Below are positions 9,070 to 16,626 of a stretch of 64,000 nt of DNA, one piece after another. This DNA is from Desulfospira sp963664655 (GTDB taxonomy: Bacteria > Desulfobacterota > Desulfobacteria > Desulfobacterales > Desulfobacteraceae): NCBI GenBank assembly GCA_963664655.2, contig CAXXHM010000001.1, positions 806,001-870,000 on the forward strand, in the 5' to 3' direction. The notes beneath the pieces were generated by a model, which searched no databases, had not been told where the DNA came from, and saw only the letters and a list, made by a program, of their open reading frames with translations. Both the position numbers and the translations under genes were made by a program. Position 1 is the first letter of the stretch, and every line of letters begins with the position of its first letter.

Positions 9070-9078
9070 CGAATTAGC

Positions 9079-10425
9079 CTATCCCCCTATTTGCTTCAAC
9101 ACCTGGCCTGCAGCGGTCAGTAAAGGATCCCAGACCGGTCCAAAGGGCGGGGCATAGGCCAGGTCAGACTGAAAAAAATCCGCCACGGTCATCTGATTGT
9201 GGAGGGCAACGGCGGCGGCGTTGATCCGGTGGGCCACCCCTTCTTTGCCCACCATCTGGACCCCGAGCAACCGGCCGCTGGCCATATCGGCCACCATGCT
9301 GATATGAATGGGGGTTGATCCCGGCTGGCCATGGGCCCTGGACCGGGTTTGAATGGTGTTTTCCCTGGGGTCGAATCCGGCGGTTCTGGCCTCTGCCAAT
9401 GTCAGGCCGGTCCGGGCTGCCTCAAGGTCAAAGACCTTAAACACCGAGGTGCCGGCCACGCCTTTAAGCTCGGTTTCAATCCCGCAGATATGATCGGCCA
9501 CGGCCCAGCCTGCCCGGTTGGCCCTTAGGGCAAGGGGAATCCAGCACTTTTGTCCGGTAACCACATGAAAGGCGTCAGCACAGTCGCCTGCCGCGTAAAT
9601 ATCAGGATCAGAGGTTATCAGCTGACGGTCAACGCTGATGGCCCCGCCGATACCAAGTTTAAGACCGGCATCCTTTGCCAGCCCGCTTAACGGCACCACG
9701 CCCGAGGCCACCAGGACCAGGTCCGCATCCAGCGTCAGGTCCGGGCAGACCACTTTGGCCCCGCCCTCAGCCGCTTCAATCCGGTCAATGGATTTGCCCG
9801 GGTATAACGAAACGCCCTTTTGCAACAGTTCTTCTTCAATCACTCTGGCAAGCCCAGGGTTCAGCCAGGGCAAGAATGCGGGGCCGGGCTTGACCATGGC
9901 CACATTCACCCCTCTTTTTTCAAAGGCCTCGCACATTTCAAGGGCAATATATCCCATGCCGATGACCACGGCCTTTTTGACATTTTTTTCAACCAGGAAA
10001 TTTTTGATCTGCCGTCCCTGGTCCAGATTTTTCAAGGTTTTGACACAGGCAAGGTCCACCCCCGGGATGGCGGGAACCATAGGGGCCGCGCCAGTGGCAA
10101 TCACCAGCTTGTCATAGTCAAACTCAAAGGGCTCGCCCGAGAGGGTGGTCCCGGACACCTTTTTGGCTTTAGGGCTGATTTTGTCCGCCCGGTGGCCGGT
10201 GAGCAGGTTGATCTGATTTTTTTCCCTGAAAACCTGGGCCTTTCTGACCACTAAAACGTCCATATCCCGGTCAGGATCAGCGATATTGTAAGGCATGCCG
10301 CAGGCACTGTAGGAAACGTCCTCGGTCATTTCCAGGACCGTTACCTTGGCATCTTTATTCAGCCGTTTGAGTTTGCTGGCCGCACTCATGCCGGCGGCGT
10401 CACCGCCAATGATCACAACATTCAT
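9079..10425 (-). CDS. FAD-dependent pyridine nucleotide-disulfide oxidoreductase, CoA-disulfide reductase / NADH oxidase-like
   Basis: Flavoprotein of 448 residues with a GGDAAGMSAA FAD-binding loop at 7-16, the single redox cysteine Cys42 in SYSACGMPY, a second dinucleotide fold (VVIGMGYIALEMCEAFEKRG) and the ATGDCAD-like FAD motif (YAAGDCADAF). The lone Cys at 42 defines the group containing CoA-disulfide reductase, NADH oxidase and NADH-dependent polysulfide or persulfide reductases. The C-terminal dimerization domain is present, but no rhodanese domain follows. In a sulfate reducer, a role in CoA/polysulfide redox or oxygen defence is plausible. The ATG has AAAGGAC upstream. Substrate not determinable from sequence. 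Confidence 0.88.
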   Translation of the reverse strand: MNVVIIGGDAAGMSAASKLKRLNKDAKVTVLEMTEDVSYSACGMPYNIADPDRDMDVLVVRKAQVFREKNQINLLTGHRADKISPKAKKVSGTTLSGEPFEFDYDKLVIATGAAPMVPAIPGVDLACVKTLKNLDQGRQIKNFLVEKNVKKAVVIGMGYIALEMCEAFEKRGVNVAMVKPGPAFLPWLNPGLARVIEEELLQKGVSLYPGKSIDRIEAAEGGAKVVCPDLTLDADLVLVASGVVPLSGLAKDAGLKLGIGGAISVDRQLITSDPDIYAAGDCADAFHVVTGQKCWIPLALRANRAGWAVADHICGIETELKGVAGTSVFKVFDLEAARTGLTLAEARTAGFDPRENTIQTRSRAHGQPGSTPIHISMVADMASGRLLGVQMVGKEGVAHRINAAAVALHNQMTVADFFQSDLAYAPPFGPVWDPLLTAAGQVLKQIGG

Positions 10426-10438
10426 GGGTTAGTCCTTT

Positions 10439-10515
10439 ATTAGCAGTTAGCAGTTAGCTGTTAGCTGTTAGCTGTTAGCGGCTAAAGGCTAACGGCTAAC
10501 AGCTAATGGCTAATT
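10439..10515. repeat. TTAGC-heptamer inverted repeat
   Basis: About five tandem TTAGCNG heptamers (TTAGCAGTTAGCAGTTAG...) followed by about five CNGCTAA heptamers (GGCTAACAGCTAATGGC), forming an imperfect palindrome. It lies between the divergent flavoprotein and rubrerythrin genes. Confidence 0.85.
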
Positions 10516-10675
10516 ATTATAAGAAACTTCTGGAAAACCCAAGCCAAAATTTCTATAGTTGGCAGGAGCGGCCTGAGCTTGGATTTCCCCGGCCGGCCGA
10601 AACAAAGACACTTAAGCATTAAGACACCCGCCAGAAGCTTAATCACGCTTTGCGGGATTAATAGGATAAAAATTC

Positions 10676-11170
10676 ATGTTTACCTTGAACGATCTTTTGG
10701 ATATTGCGGTCACCATGGAAAAAAACGGGGAAAAAATTTACCTCAACGCCATGGGTCAGGTCAAATCCGAGCAACTCAAATCCCTGCTGAAGTGGATGGC
10801 TAAAGAAGAAACCCATCATGCCAAATGGTTTTCCAGTTTAAAAAAGCAATCGTTGGATAACTCAGAAGACCTTGAAACCATGCTGCCCGACATTATCAGA
10901 GAAATGATGGGAGAAAAAAGCCTGTCCCTGGATGAGGTGGATTTTTCCCGGATCAAAACCACGGGACAGATGCTTGCCGTGTTTGCCGAGTTTGAAAGTG
11001 ACACCATTCTTTTTTATGAATTTTTAGAACCCTTTATTGACGATGCCGACAGCCTGGCCGGCTTAAAAAAAATCATTACAGAAGAGAATGTCCACAAAGA
11101 AAAGCTGGCTCTCATGTTCCAGTCGGTTGAAGACGGCGGTGCCCGGGAGGCGGTCAACCTTCAGTTTTAA
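10676..11170 (+). CDS. Rubrerythrin/ferritin-like diiron protein
   Basis: Four-helix-bundle protein of 164 residues. Helix motifs carry the diiron ligands: EKNGEKIY (Glu16 region), EETHHAKW, EFESDTILFYE and ENVHKEKL, i.e. the E...ExxH...E...ExxH pattern. It lacks the C-terminal rubredoxin domain of classical rubrerythrin, so it is the shorter erythrin type. It would reduce peroxide or handle iron in the cytoplasm of an anaerobe. The ATG follows TAGGATAAAAATTC. The electron donor is unknown; the adjacent divergent flavoprotein is a candidate partner by position only. Confidence 0.88.
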   Translation: MFTLNDLLDIAVTMEKNGEKIYLNAMGQVKSEQLKSLLKWMAKEETHHAKWFSSLKKQSLDNSEDLETMLPDIIREMMGEKSLSLDEVDFSRIKTTGQMLAVFAEFESDTILFYEFLEPFIDDADSLAGLKKIITEENVHKEKLALMFQSVEDGGAREAVNLQF

Positions 11171-11240
11171 AGCCCCTTCAGTCCGGCTGCCCGGTTTGCC
11201 GCGGATAAACATTAACCCAAGAAGCCCTCAGGATGTAAAA

Positions 11241-11945
11241 TTGAACCTGTACAGACGGATCATCTGGTTGTTTTGCCTTTGTTTCATGATGGCCGGTGCC
11301 CTGCCCCTTTATGGGGAAGAACCGCTCCCTGGCCAGGCCCTGGCCATATCCGGAGATAAAAATGCCCTGAGCCTTACGGCTGAAAATGTCCCGGCATCAC
11401 AGATCATCCGTGAGTTAACAAAACGGTTTTCCTTTGCATTCACCGGCCTTGACGACCGGGCGGAGAAACGGCTCACCCTTTCTTGTTCCGGGCCCTTACT
11501 GGATGTTATCCAGAAGTTGTTAAAAGCGGCCGGCATAGAAAATTATGCGTTTACCTTTAACCGGGACCGGTTGACCGGGGTGGGGGTTTTTCCGCAGTCC
11601 TCGTCACCGGATTCAGATCCGTTGCCTGAAGACCCCTCCCCCAAACATTCAAAGGCCTTCGCCGTCAAGGTCCAATCCGTAATCGAAGGCACACAGGCGT
11701 CAAAAATCGGACTTCAACCCGATGATATCATTATTGCCTATAACGGCAAACGGATCATCCATGCCCACCGGCTGGTCCGCCAGGTCGAAAGAGATGAGTC
11801 CAAACCATTGGCCACCCTTGTCATTCTCCGGGATGGAAATCTTGAAAAGTATGATATAGAAGGCGGGTTTATCGGGGTCCAGATAATTAGCGTTCCCATG
11901 GATGCCGAACAGCTTGAATCATATTTCAATGACCTGGGAATTTGA
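11241..11945 (+). CDS. Secreted PDZ-domain protein
   Basis: The frame is open from 11088, but the likely start is TTG at 11241 with AGGA seven bases upstream, giving 234 residues and a clean signal sequence (LNLYRRIIWLFCLCFMMAGALPLYG). After it comes a domain of about 75 residues (LSLTAENVPASQIIRELTKR...) resembling a secretin/STN-type short N domain, a proline- and serine-rich linker, and a PDZ domain near 150-220 with IGLQPDDIIIAYNGKRI. The layout recalls envelope scaffold proteins such as GspC-like components, but no secretion genes are nearby. It acts in the periplasm or at the inner membrane. Function otherwise unknown. Confidence 0.75.
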   Translation: MNLYRRIIWLFCLCFMMAGALPLYGEEPLPGQALAISGDKNALSLTAENVPASQIIRELTKRFSFAFTGLDDRAEKRLTLSCSGPLLDVIQKLLKAAGIENYAFTFNRDRLTGVGVFPQSSSPDSDPLPEDPSPKHSKAFAVKVQSVIEGTQASKIGLQPDDIIIAYNGKRIIHAHRLVRQVERDESKPLATLVILRDGNLEKYDIEGGFIGVQIISVPMDAEQLESYFNDLGI

Positions 11946-11962
11946 TCCTTAGCCGTCCGCTT

Positions 11963-12874
11963 CTATCCCAAATGAATCAACAGGGCCCGAAGCTTTTCCC
12001 TTGTCCGGTCAAATTCTTTTTGGAATGCCTTGTTTTCACTGTTGTCGAATTTGGCAAAATCCATCAGTTCCAGAGCCTTGATCAGGTTAAGCAGGTCAAG
12101 GATATGGGTTTGGGCAACCATCCGGCAGGCATTGTTGTCTTTTTCCTTTATTCTTTGAACCAGTTCTTGATTTGCCGAGAAAAATTCCGGTGCCGCGTAC
12201 TCTTTTTCAAGCACATGGTAAATCAGATGAAACAGGCCGTCTACCCGGCTCATCTTGATCCGGGTGGGGGTGTGGAAAAAAGAAACATTTTTATCCACGT
12301 TGACATCCGCACTGTTCAAATGCCGGACCCGGTCAAACCAGTTCAGGGTGTAGGTCAGATATTCCGATGGCTGCCAGGTCTCTTTTTTCCAGACATGGGC
12401 CTTGGCCGCCTTTTTCAACCCCTCCATGCAGTCCTCGGTATTTTCATAGTTATAGGTCCCTAAAAGGGCACCGGACTGGAAAATGTCGATCCCGGGGGTA
12501 TGGGCACTGGGGCTGATCTCTGCGCACAGAATCCGGTTTTCCTCCCCGGGGTTTAAAATGATAATCTTGCAGGAAGAATATGGTTTCTCAATGCGGACAA
12601 GTTCCGGTGCCGTATCCGGCGGAACAAGGGCATTGGCAACACTTGAAGACAAAAATGCGGCAAACACCGACGGACTTAAGTCCATCAGCTTTAAGGCGGA
12701 TTCAAACAAAGGGGTTTCCTCACGGGTCATGCCCCGGACCGGAATTAACCGCCCCTTTTCCATATCCGGTATAAACAATTCCATAATCGCTTCAAGGCCG
12801 GCCTGCCAGTGGGCGCTTCTTGGGTCCTTTTCCTGGTCTATCCACTGTTTGGCCATTGAAGATATATCTTTCAT
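11963..12874 (-). CDS. Conserved hypothetical protein, 303 residues
   Basis: Soluble protein without signal peptide or membrane helix, starting MKDISSMAKQWIDQEKDP behind an AAAGGAACC site. The middle contains three cysteines and a WKKETWQPSEYLTYTLNWFDR stretch; the last third is helical and charged. I recognise no domain. It is convergent with the PDZ gene (17 bp between ends) and stands alone. A real gene by length, ribosome binding site and codon usage. Confidence 0.7.
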   Translation of the reverse strand: MKDISSMAKQWIDQEKDPRSAHWQAGLEAIMELFIPDMEKGRLIPVRGMTREETPLFESALKLMDLSPSVFAAFLSSSVANALVPPDTAPELVRIEKPYSSCKIIILNPGEENRILCAEISPSAHTPGIDIFQSGALLGTYNYENTEDCMEGLKKAAKAHVWKKETWQPSEYLTYTLNWFDRVRHLNSADVNVDKNVSFFHTPTRIKMSRVDGLFHLIYHVLEKEYAAPEFFSANQELVQRIKEKDNNACRMVAQTHILDLLNLIKALELMDFAKFDNSENKAFQKEFDRTREKLRALLIHLG

Positions 12875-13059
12875 GTCTGGTTCCTTTTTTTCCTGAAATT
12901 TTTTACCTTCCGGGTTTGGTAATAAATCAGAAAGGGGATAATGTTGTCAATATAAACATTTTTTCAGGGCTATCTCATCGACTGGAATCCGCAGGCGATC
13001 TGATGTGTCGGTAAAGAAACTATAATCAAAAAACTGGAGACCAGAAAGCAAGGAGGCAA

Positions 13060-13227
13060 CGCCCCTCTGTGGTGTTTGGCGAAAGCCAAACCTCTGTGCC
13101 CTCGGTGGTTTAAAAACATGAAATCCCGAAGGGGTTGAATTGTTCTTCGTTAACCTCCCGGTTTTTATAAATTGTGGGCTTGGCCCACTCTTTAAATTTA
13201 ACCACAGGGGGGGGCACAGAGAAACAC
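13060..13227. repeat. CTCTGTG-type inverted repeat element with hairpins
   Basis: A repeat-rich block in the 500-bp gap between the hypothetical gene and tetR. A left arm at 13093-13114 (TCTGTGCCCTCGGTGGTT) pairs with a right arm at 13197-13220 (AACCACAGGGG...CACAGA). Just before the left arm is a 7-bp hairpin capped by a GAAA tetraloop (GTTTGGC-GAAA-GCCAAAC, 13074-13091), and between the arms a GTGGGC-TTG-GCCCAC hairpin (13174-13188). No gene is seen in 12895-13401. Confidence 0.6.
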
Positions 13228-13401
13228 TTTAGTTTCGGTGCTGCGCACTGAAATTTTACTCGGAAAGTCCACATAACAGGCTTGCCAATTCGATGTTCCA
13301 AATTCTCGGGGCTACCCCTCCGGTCCCCCCGTCTCCGGTCTCCGGTCTCCCTGCATTGTATTGAAGATACCCCTTATTTTTTGCCGGCATTCCCCTTTTT
13401 G

Positions 13402-14019
13402 TCAGGACTGCCGGATCAGGGCCAGAATCATCTCCTCGACCTTGCCGCCGATCCGTTTCATATGGCCGGTCCGCTCCTTGTCTGTCCGGCCCGGGTAGTT
13501 GCGAAAGGAGATCAGGATGCCGCTTAAGCAGGAAAAAAAGGTGTGGGCAAGGATTCTTGAGTCCTTCTGGCATCCCATTTTCTCAAACATGGACTCAAAC
13601 AGGTCCATGAGCATCTGACCGGCCTGGTTGAGCTTGTCAACGGCCGTCATTTCCCGGGAACCGTGAAGGGCAAAATGGGTGATCATCCGCCACTGGGCTT
13701 TGTTAACAATATAATAGTCAAGAAACTCATCTACGGCTGCCTTAACATATCCCTCATCAATGGATTCGATCTTTCTTCTTAACCGGTCTGCAAAAGCTTT
13801 GGCATCCCGGCTGGCAATCACCGCGTACAGTTCTTCCTGACTTTTAAAGTAGGTGTAAATGGAAGACTTTGAGATGCCGGCCACCTTGGCGATTTCCGCC
13901 ATGCTCACCTGGTCATAGGTTTTGGCCCCGAAGACCTCCCGGCCTGCGTCAATGATGATCTTCTGCCTTAAATGCCGTTCCTTGGCTTTGAGCCTCCCCA
14001 AGGTGGTGTTTTTTCCCAT
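13402..14019 (-). CDS. TetR/AcrR family transcriptional regulator
   Basis: One-component repressor of 205 residues. The N-terminal helix-turn-helix lies at about 20-65 (IIIDAGREVFGAKTYDQVSMAEIAK then AGISKSSIYTYFKSQEEL), the classic TetR pattern ending in YTYFKSKEEL. The C-terminal 140 residues form a ligand-binding helical bundle with one HFALHGSREM motif. The ATG is preceded by CGGAGAAGGAT. The regulated genes are not evident; a decayed activase lies upstream and might once have been a target. Confidence 0.92.
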   Translation of the reverse strand: MGKNTTLGRLKAKERHLRQKIIIDAGREVFGAKTYDQVSMAEIAKVAGISKSSIYTYFKSQEELYAVIASRDAKAFADRLRRKIESIDEGYVKAAVDEFLDYYIVNKAQWRMITHFALHGSREMTAVDKLNQAGQMLMDLFESMFEKMGCQKDSRILAHTFFSCLSGILISFRNYPGRTDKERTGHMKRIGGKVEEMILALIRQS

Positions 14020-14171
14020 ATCCTTCTCCGCCCGGCCTCAAGCTGCCTCATGGGGTCTGACCCGTGCTGCCCCCCAGGCTAACCTGTTGATAAAACCATA
14101 ATATTTTTGACATACCATATCCGGGCCATTTTAACAAGCCATGGTTGGCAGCATGAACAACGTTTTATACA

Positions 14172-14352
14172 ACGGCCACGGGCCGCTTTGGTTATCCAAC
14201 CAAGCACCGCCCACAACGAAAAATGAAAGTCTTTTCAGCTTGTTAGTGAGACTTTCTTATAACCGTCACGGACGGCTTGGGTTATCCAACCAAGAGCCGC
14301 CCACAACAAATATTGAACGTCTTCTCAGGACGTTAGTGAGACTTTCTTATAA
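14172..14352 (+). repeat. 91-bp structured repeat, two units
   Basis: Two tandem units (90 bp then 91 bp). Unit 1 has first-stem sequence CGGCC-ACG-GGCCG, unit 2 CCGTC-ACG-GACGG, the same stem with compensated bases. Each then has a TTGG...CCAA hairpin, a GCCGCCCACAAC-type linker and a GAAAGTC...GACTTTC hairpin ending in TTATAA. See the finding on this family. Confidence 0.9.
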
Positions 14353-14355
14353 AAA

Positions 14356-14697
14356 GACCATTAAACAACGGTGTGTTTTCCGGTTGAACATCGCAAAACA
14401 GGTCGTCCCAAAGGTTCATGACGACAATACGGCGGTTGCCCTGTATTCCGGCGGCACCACGGGGTGCGGCCGGGCCAGAGTTGCCGTTGCTGCCAAAGCC
14501 ATTCTTCTGGACAAGGAAGAGCGGGTTCAGGGAGTTGGCATGAATAACAAATGTGCGGCCGGCACCGGAAGGTTTCTTAACGTCATGGACAAAGCCCTTA
14601 AGCCCTGTCTGGGGTGGGAAATCAAGGTCAGTGACTTACCCCGCGGGAAAACGGGGACATTGGGCGGCGGTGATCACCGCCACCCTTTAAAACAGTC
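14356..14697 (+). pseudogene. Remnant of a BadF/BcrA/HgdC-type CoA-dehydratase activase
   Basis: The frame reads VALYSGGTTGCGRARV and then AAKAILLDKEERVQGVGMNN KCAAGTGRFLNVMDKAL. The second part is the hallmark of the ATP-dependent activator of 2-hydroxyacyl-CoA dehydratases and benzoyl-CoA reductases (MNDKCAAGTGRFLEVM, with the bridging [4Fe-4S] cysteine). Only about 100 residues remain: the region between the GYGR-like motif and the KxxxLD motif looks deleted, the GGQDxK sequence is missing, and the C-terminal half is gone. There is no ribosome binding site and the 5' side runs straight into repeat DNA. Not expected to be functional. Confidence 0.75.
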
Positions 14698-14706
14698 GTT
14701 CAGGCA

Positions 14707-15312
14707 CTATTCAGGGGACTGGCTTTGTTTCACTTTTTCAATCAGATGCTGAACCAGATCCCCGCCGGGGGCAGTTGCCACGGGGTTGATTTTCACCAGG
14801 GCTTCCCATGCCTGGACTGCCCCGCTGATATCATTTAAATCGTGCATCAAAACAACGCCCTTGTTGAACCGGGCCGTTTCAAAGGAAGGATCTGCTGCCA
14901 CAGCCCGGTCAAATGCCTTGATGGCTTTTTCAGGCTGGCCGCTGCGCCGGTACATCACCCCGAGATCGGTGAGGACTTCGGGATTGTCCGGTTCCAGAGC
15001 CAGGGCTTTGGTATAGGCTTCGATGGATTCTCCGGCCCGGTTCATATCAAAATAATAATCGCCCAGCTTTACCCAGGCCTTTGCGTCATCGGGGTTTTTC
15101 TTTACATGGGCTTGAAGTTCCAGGATCTTTGCCTCTGCCTGAGCTGAAACCCGGGAGTCATCAGAACTACCGGAGGTTTGTCCGGGGGCTTTTTGTGATG
15201 CCGGTGTCCCGGAAACCCGGGCCAGCTTAAATGATGTGTAGGCAGAGCCTGCCAGAAACCCTAAGGTAAGGGCCACGAGAACGGCCATATATACTGTTTG
15301 TTTTGGTATCAT
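14707..15312 (-). CDS. Membrane-anchored TPR protein
   Basis: 201 residues from the ATG at 15312. A longer frame to 15393 exists, but its first 27 codons lie at the edge of repeat DNA. An N-terminal membrane helix (VYMAVLVALTLGFLAGSAY) is followed by a Ser/Gln-rich linker and at least three TPR units (AWVKLGDYYFDMNRAGESIE, NPEVLTDLGVMYRRSGQPEK, SFETARFNKGVVLMHDLND). It is like the C-terminal part of CcmH/NrfG-type TPR proteins and would hold partner proteins at the membrane surface. Neighbours give no specific partner. It reads away from the 3-unit repeat array. Confidence 0.82.
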   Translation of the reverse strand: MIPKQTVYMAVLVALTLGFLAGSAYTSFKLARVSGTPASQKAPGQTSGSSDDSRVSAQAEAKILELQAHVKKNPDDAKAWVKLGDYYFDMNRAGESIEAYTKALALEPDNPEVLTDLGVMYRRSGQPEKAIKAFDRAVAADPSFETARFNKGVVLMHDLNDISGAVQAWEALVKINPVATAPGGDLVQHLIEKVKQSQSPE

Positions 15313-15345
15313 GGGCTGATGTCTTTCTATCCTTGTCTTTTTATA

Positions 15346-15618
15346 ACGGCCACGGGCCGCTTTGGTTATCCAACCAAGAACCGCCCACAACAAATATTGA
15401 AAGTCTTCTCAGGACGTTAGTGAGACTTTCATATAAACGGCCACGGGCCGCTTTGGTTATCCAACCAAGAACCGCCCACAACAAATATTGAAAGTCTTCT
15501 CAGGACGTTAGTGAGACTTTCATATAAACGGCCACAGGCCGCTTTGGTTATCCAACCAAGCACCGCCCACAACGAAAAATAAAAGTCTTTTCAGCTTGTT
15601 AGTGAGACTTTCTTATAA
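15346..15618 (+). repeat. 91-bp structured repeat, three units
   Basis: Exactly three 91-bp units (starting 15346, 15437 and 15528). The first two are nearly identical (ACGGCCACGGGCCGC starts); the third has ACA in place of the ACG loop and a different second half (GAAAAATAAAAGTC, AGCTTG). The array fills the gap between the TPR gene and the VanY-like gene, apparently upstream of the TPR start. Confidence 0.93.
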
Positions 15619-15653
15619 AAAAAAGCCTTGTATAAATAATCTGTTACCAAGGG

Positions 15654-16565
15654 TCAAACCGTTTTAATATGCCAGGGTTCAAATCTTACCCCGAGACGGT
15701 TATACCGGCCGTATCTGAATTTTACATATCCCAGCCGGATAAGGCGGTGATACACCCGGGTATCCACAAACTTTTCACTGAAATTATAAGCCCCGTACCC
15801 TTTCTGGCCCACATCAAAATCCCCGATGCCGTGAAAGGAATATCCGGGCGGGGCCAGGGACCGTGAGGCCATGGAAAGGTTTCCCTGGCAGCGGCAGGTT
15901 TTGTCTAAAAACAACAAAAACTGCTTCATCACTCCCCTGATCCCGGACGTCAGGATCAGGTCACTGCCGATCCTTTCTTTAACCTCATGATACATTTTAA
16001 CCGAATTGCCCCGGTACAGGTAGTTGCCGGTCCCGGAAATTTTAACCACCTCTTTTTTAGGGATGGCATGGGTGATGGTGTCAAAGGGTTTTTCTCCCAT
16101 GAATCCATAGGTTGCGGCCCGGGTATGGAATATCTTTTCAAAAAACTGGATTTCCTTTGCTGAGAACGCTCCCACGCCCTTAAAATCCCTGGCAACGGCC
16201 AGGGCCTGGTCAAACCCCAGCAGGGCAAAATTGGCATACCCCACCTGTCTTGAAATCCGCCGAAGCCGTTCAAGGCATGATTCAAGCAACGGCTGGTCAT
16301 CAGGGGCAATAAACATATCGTCTTCAAACACCTGATCATAGTGCCGCCATTTTTCCATGGCACCCTGTCTGCCCCCTTTAAGGGAATGGTCATCAGGAAA
16401 TGATCCGGCCTGTTTAGACAGGGCGGCCACGGTGATCGCATTTTGGGATTTGACGGTTTGACAATTAAGAATGTCATTGCCGCCTGGGGACAACGCCAGG
16501 GCATCGGGCACGGTCCTGAGCAGGGCCAGGGCCGCCAGGTATTTAAGAAAATCTCGTTTTTCCAT
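15654..16565 (-). CDS. VanY-like D-alanyl-D-alanine carboxypeptidase (M15B)
   Basis: Zinc peptidase acting on peptidoglycan stem peptides. 303 residues from the ATG at 16565; upstream codons of the longer frame overlap the neighbouring kinase and are not convincing. N-terminal signal-like segment (KRDFLKYLAALALL), which resembles a Tat signal but has KR in place of RR. The C-terminal 140 residues contain the M15B metal motifs SFHGIGDFD (SxHxxGxxxD) and EPWHIK (the catalytic Glu and third zinc His), with YLYRGNSVKMYHEV before them. The helical N-terminal half (35-160) is not recognised. No strong ribosome binding site is seen. Confidence 0.82.
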   Translation of the reverse strand: MEKRDFLKYLAALALLRTVPDALALSPGGNDILNCQTVKSQNAITVAALSKQAGSFPDDHSLKGGRQGAMEKWRHYDQVFEDDMFIAPDDQPLLESCLERLRRISRQVGYANFALLGFDQALAVARDFKGVGAFSAKEIQFFEKIFHTRAATYGFMGEKPFDTITHAIPKKEVVKISGTGNYLYRGNSVKMYHEVKERIGSDLILTSGIRGVMKQFLLFLDKTCRCQGNLSMASRSLAPPGYSFHGIGDFDVGQKGYGAYNFSEKFVDTRVYHRLIRLGYVKFRYGRYNRLGVRFEPWHIKTV

Positions 16566-16626
16566 TGGTTTAAAAAGAGGGGAACTGTCCGGCCAGGGCA
16601 CAGCCCAAAGAGATGAATAAACCGGG

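Noticed and set aside
14141..14355. Protein-like frame over the two-unit repeat before the activase remnant
   Set aside because: The frame is kept open because one unit is exactly 90 bp; other arrays of the same repeat shift frame, so it is not selected as coding.
14172..15618. 91-bp repeats considered as integron attC sites
   Set aside because: Units lie head-to-tail without cassettes between them and the GTTAGTG end does not fit the GTTRRRY core site; no integrase is seen.
14172..15618. 91-bp repeats considered as a CRISPR array
   Set aside because: Units are contiguous with no unique spacers, and no cas gene is present.
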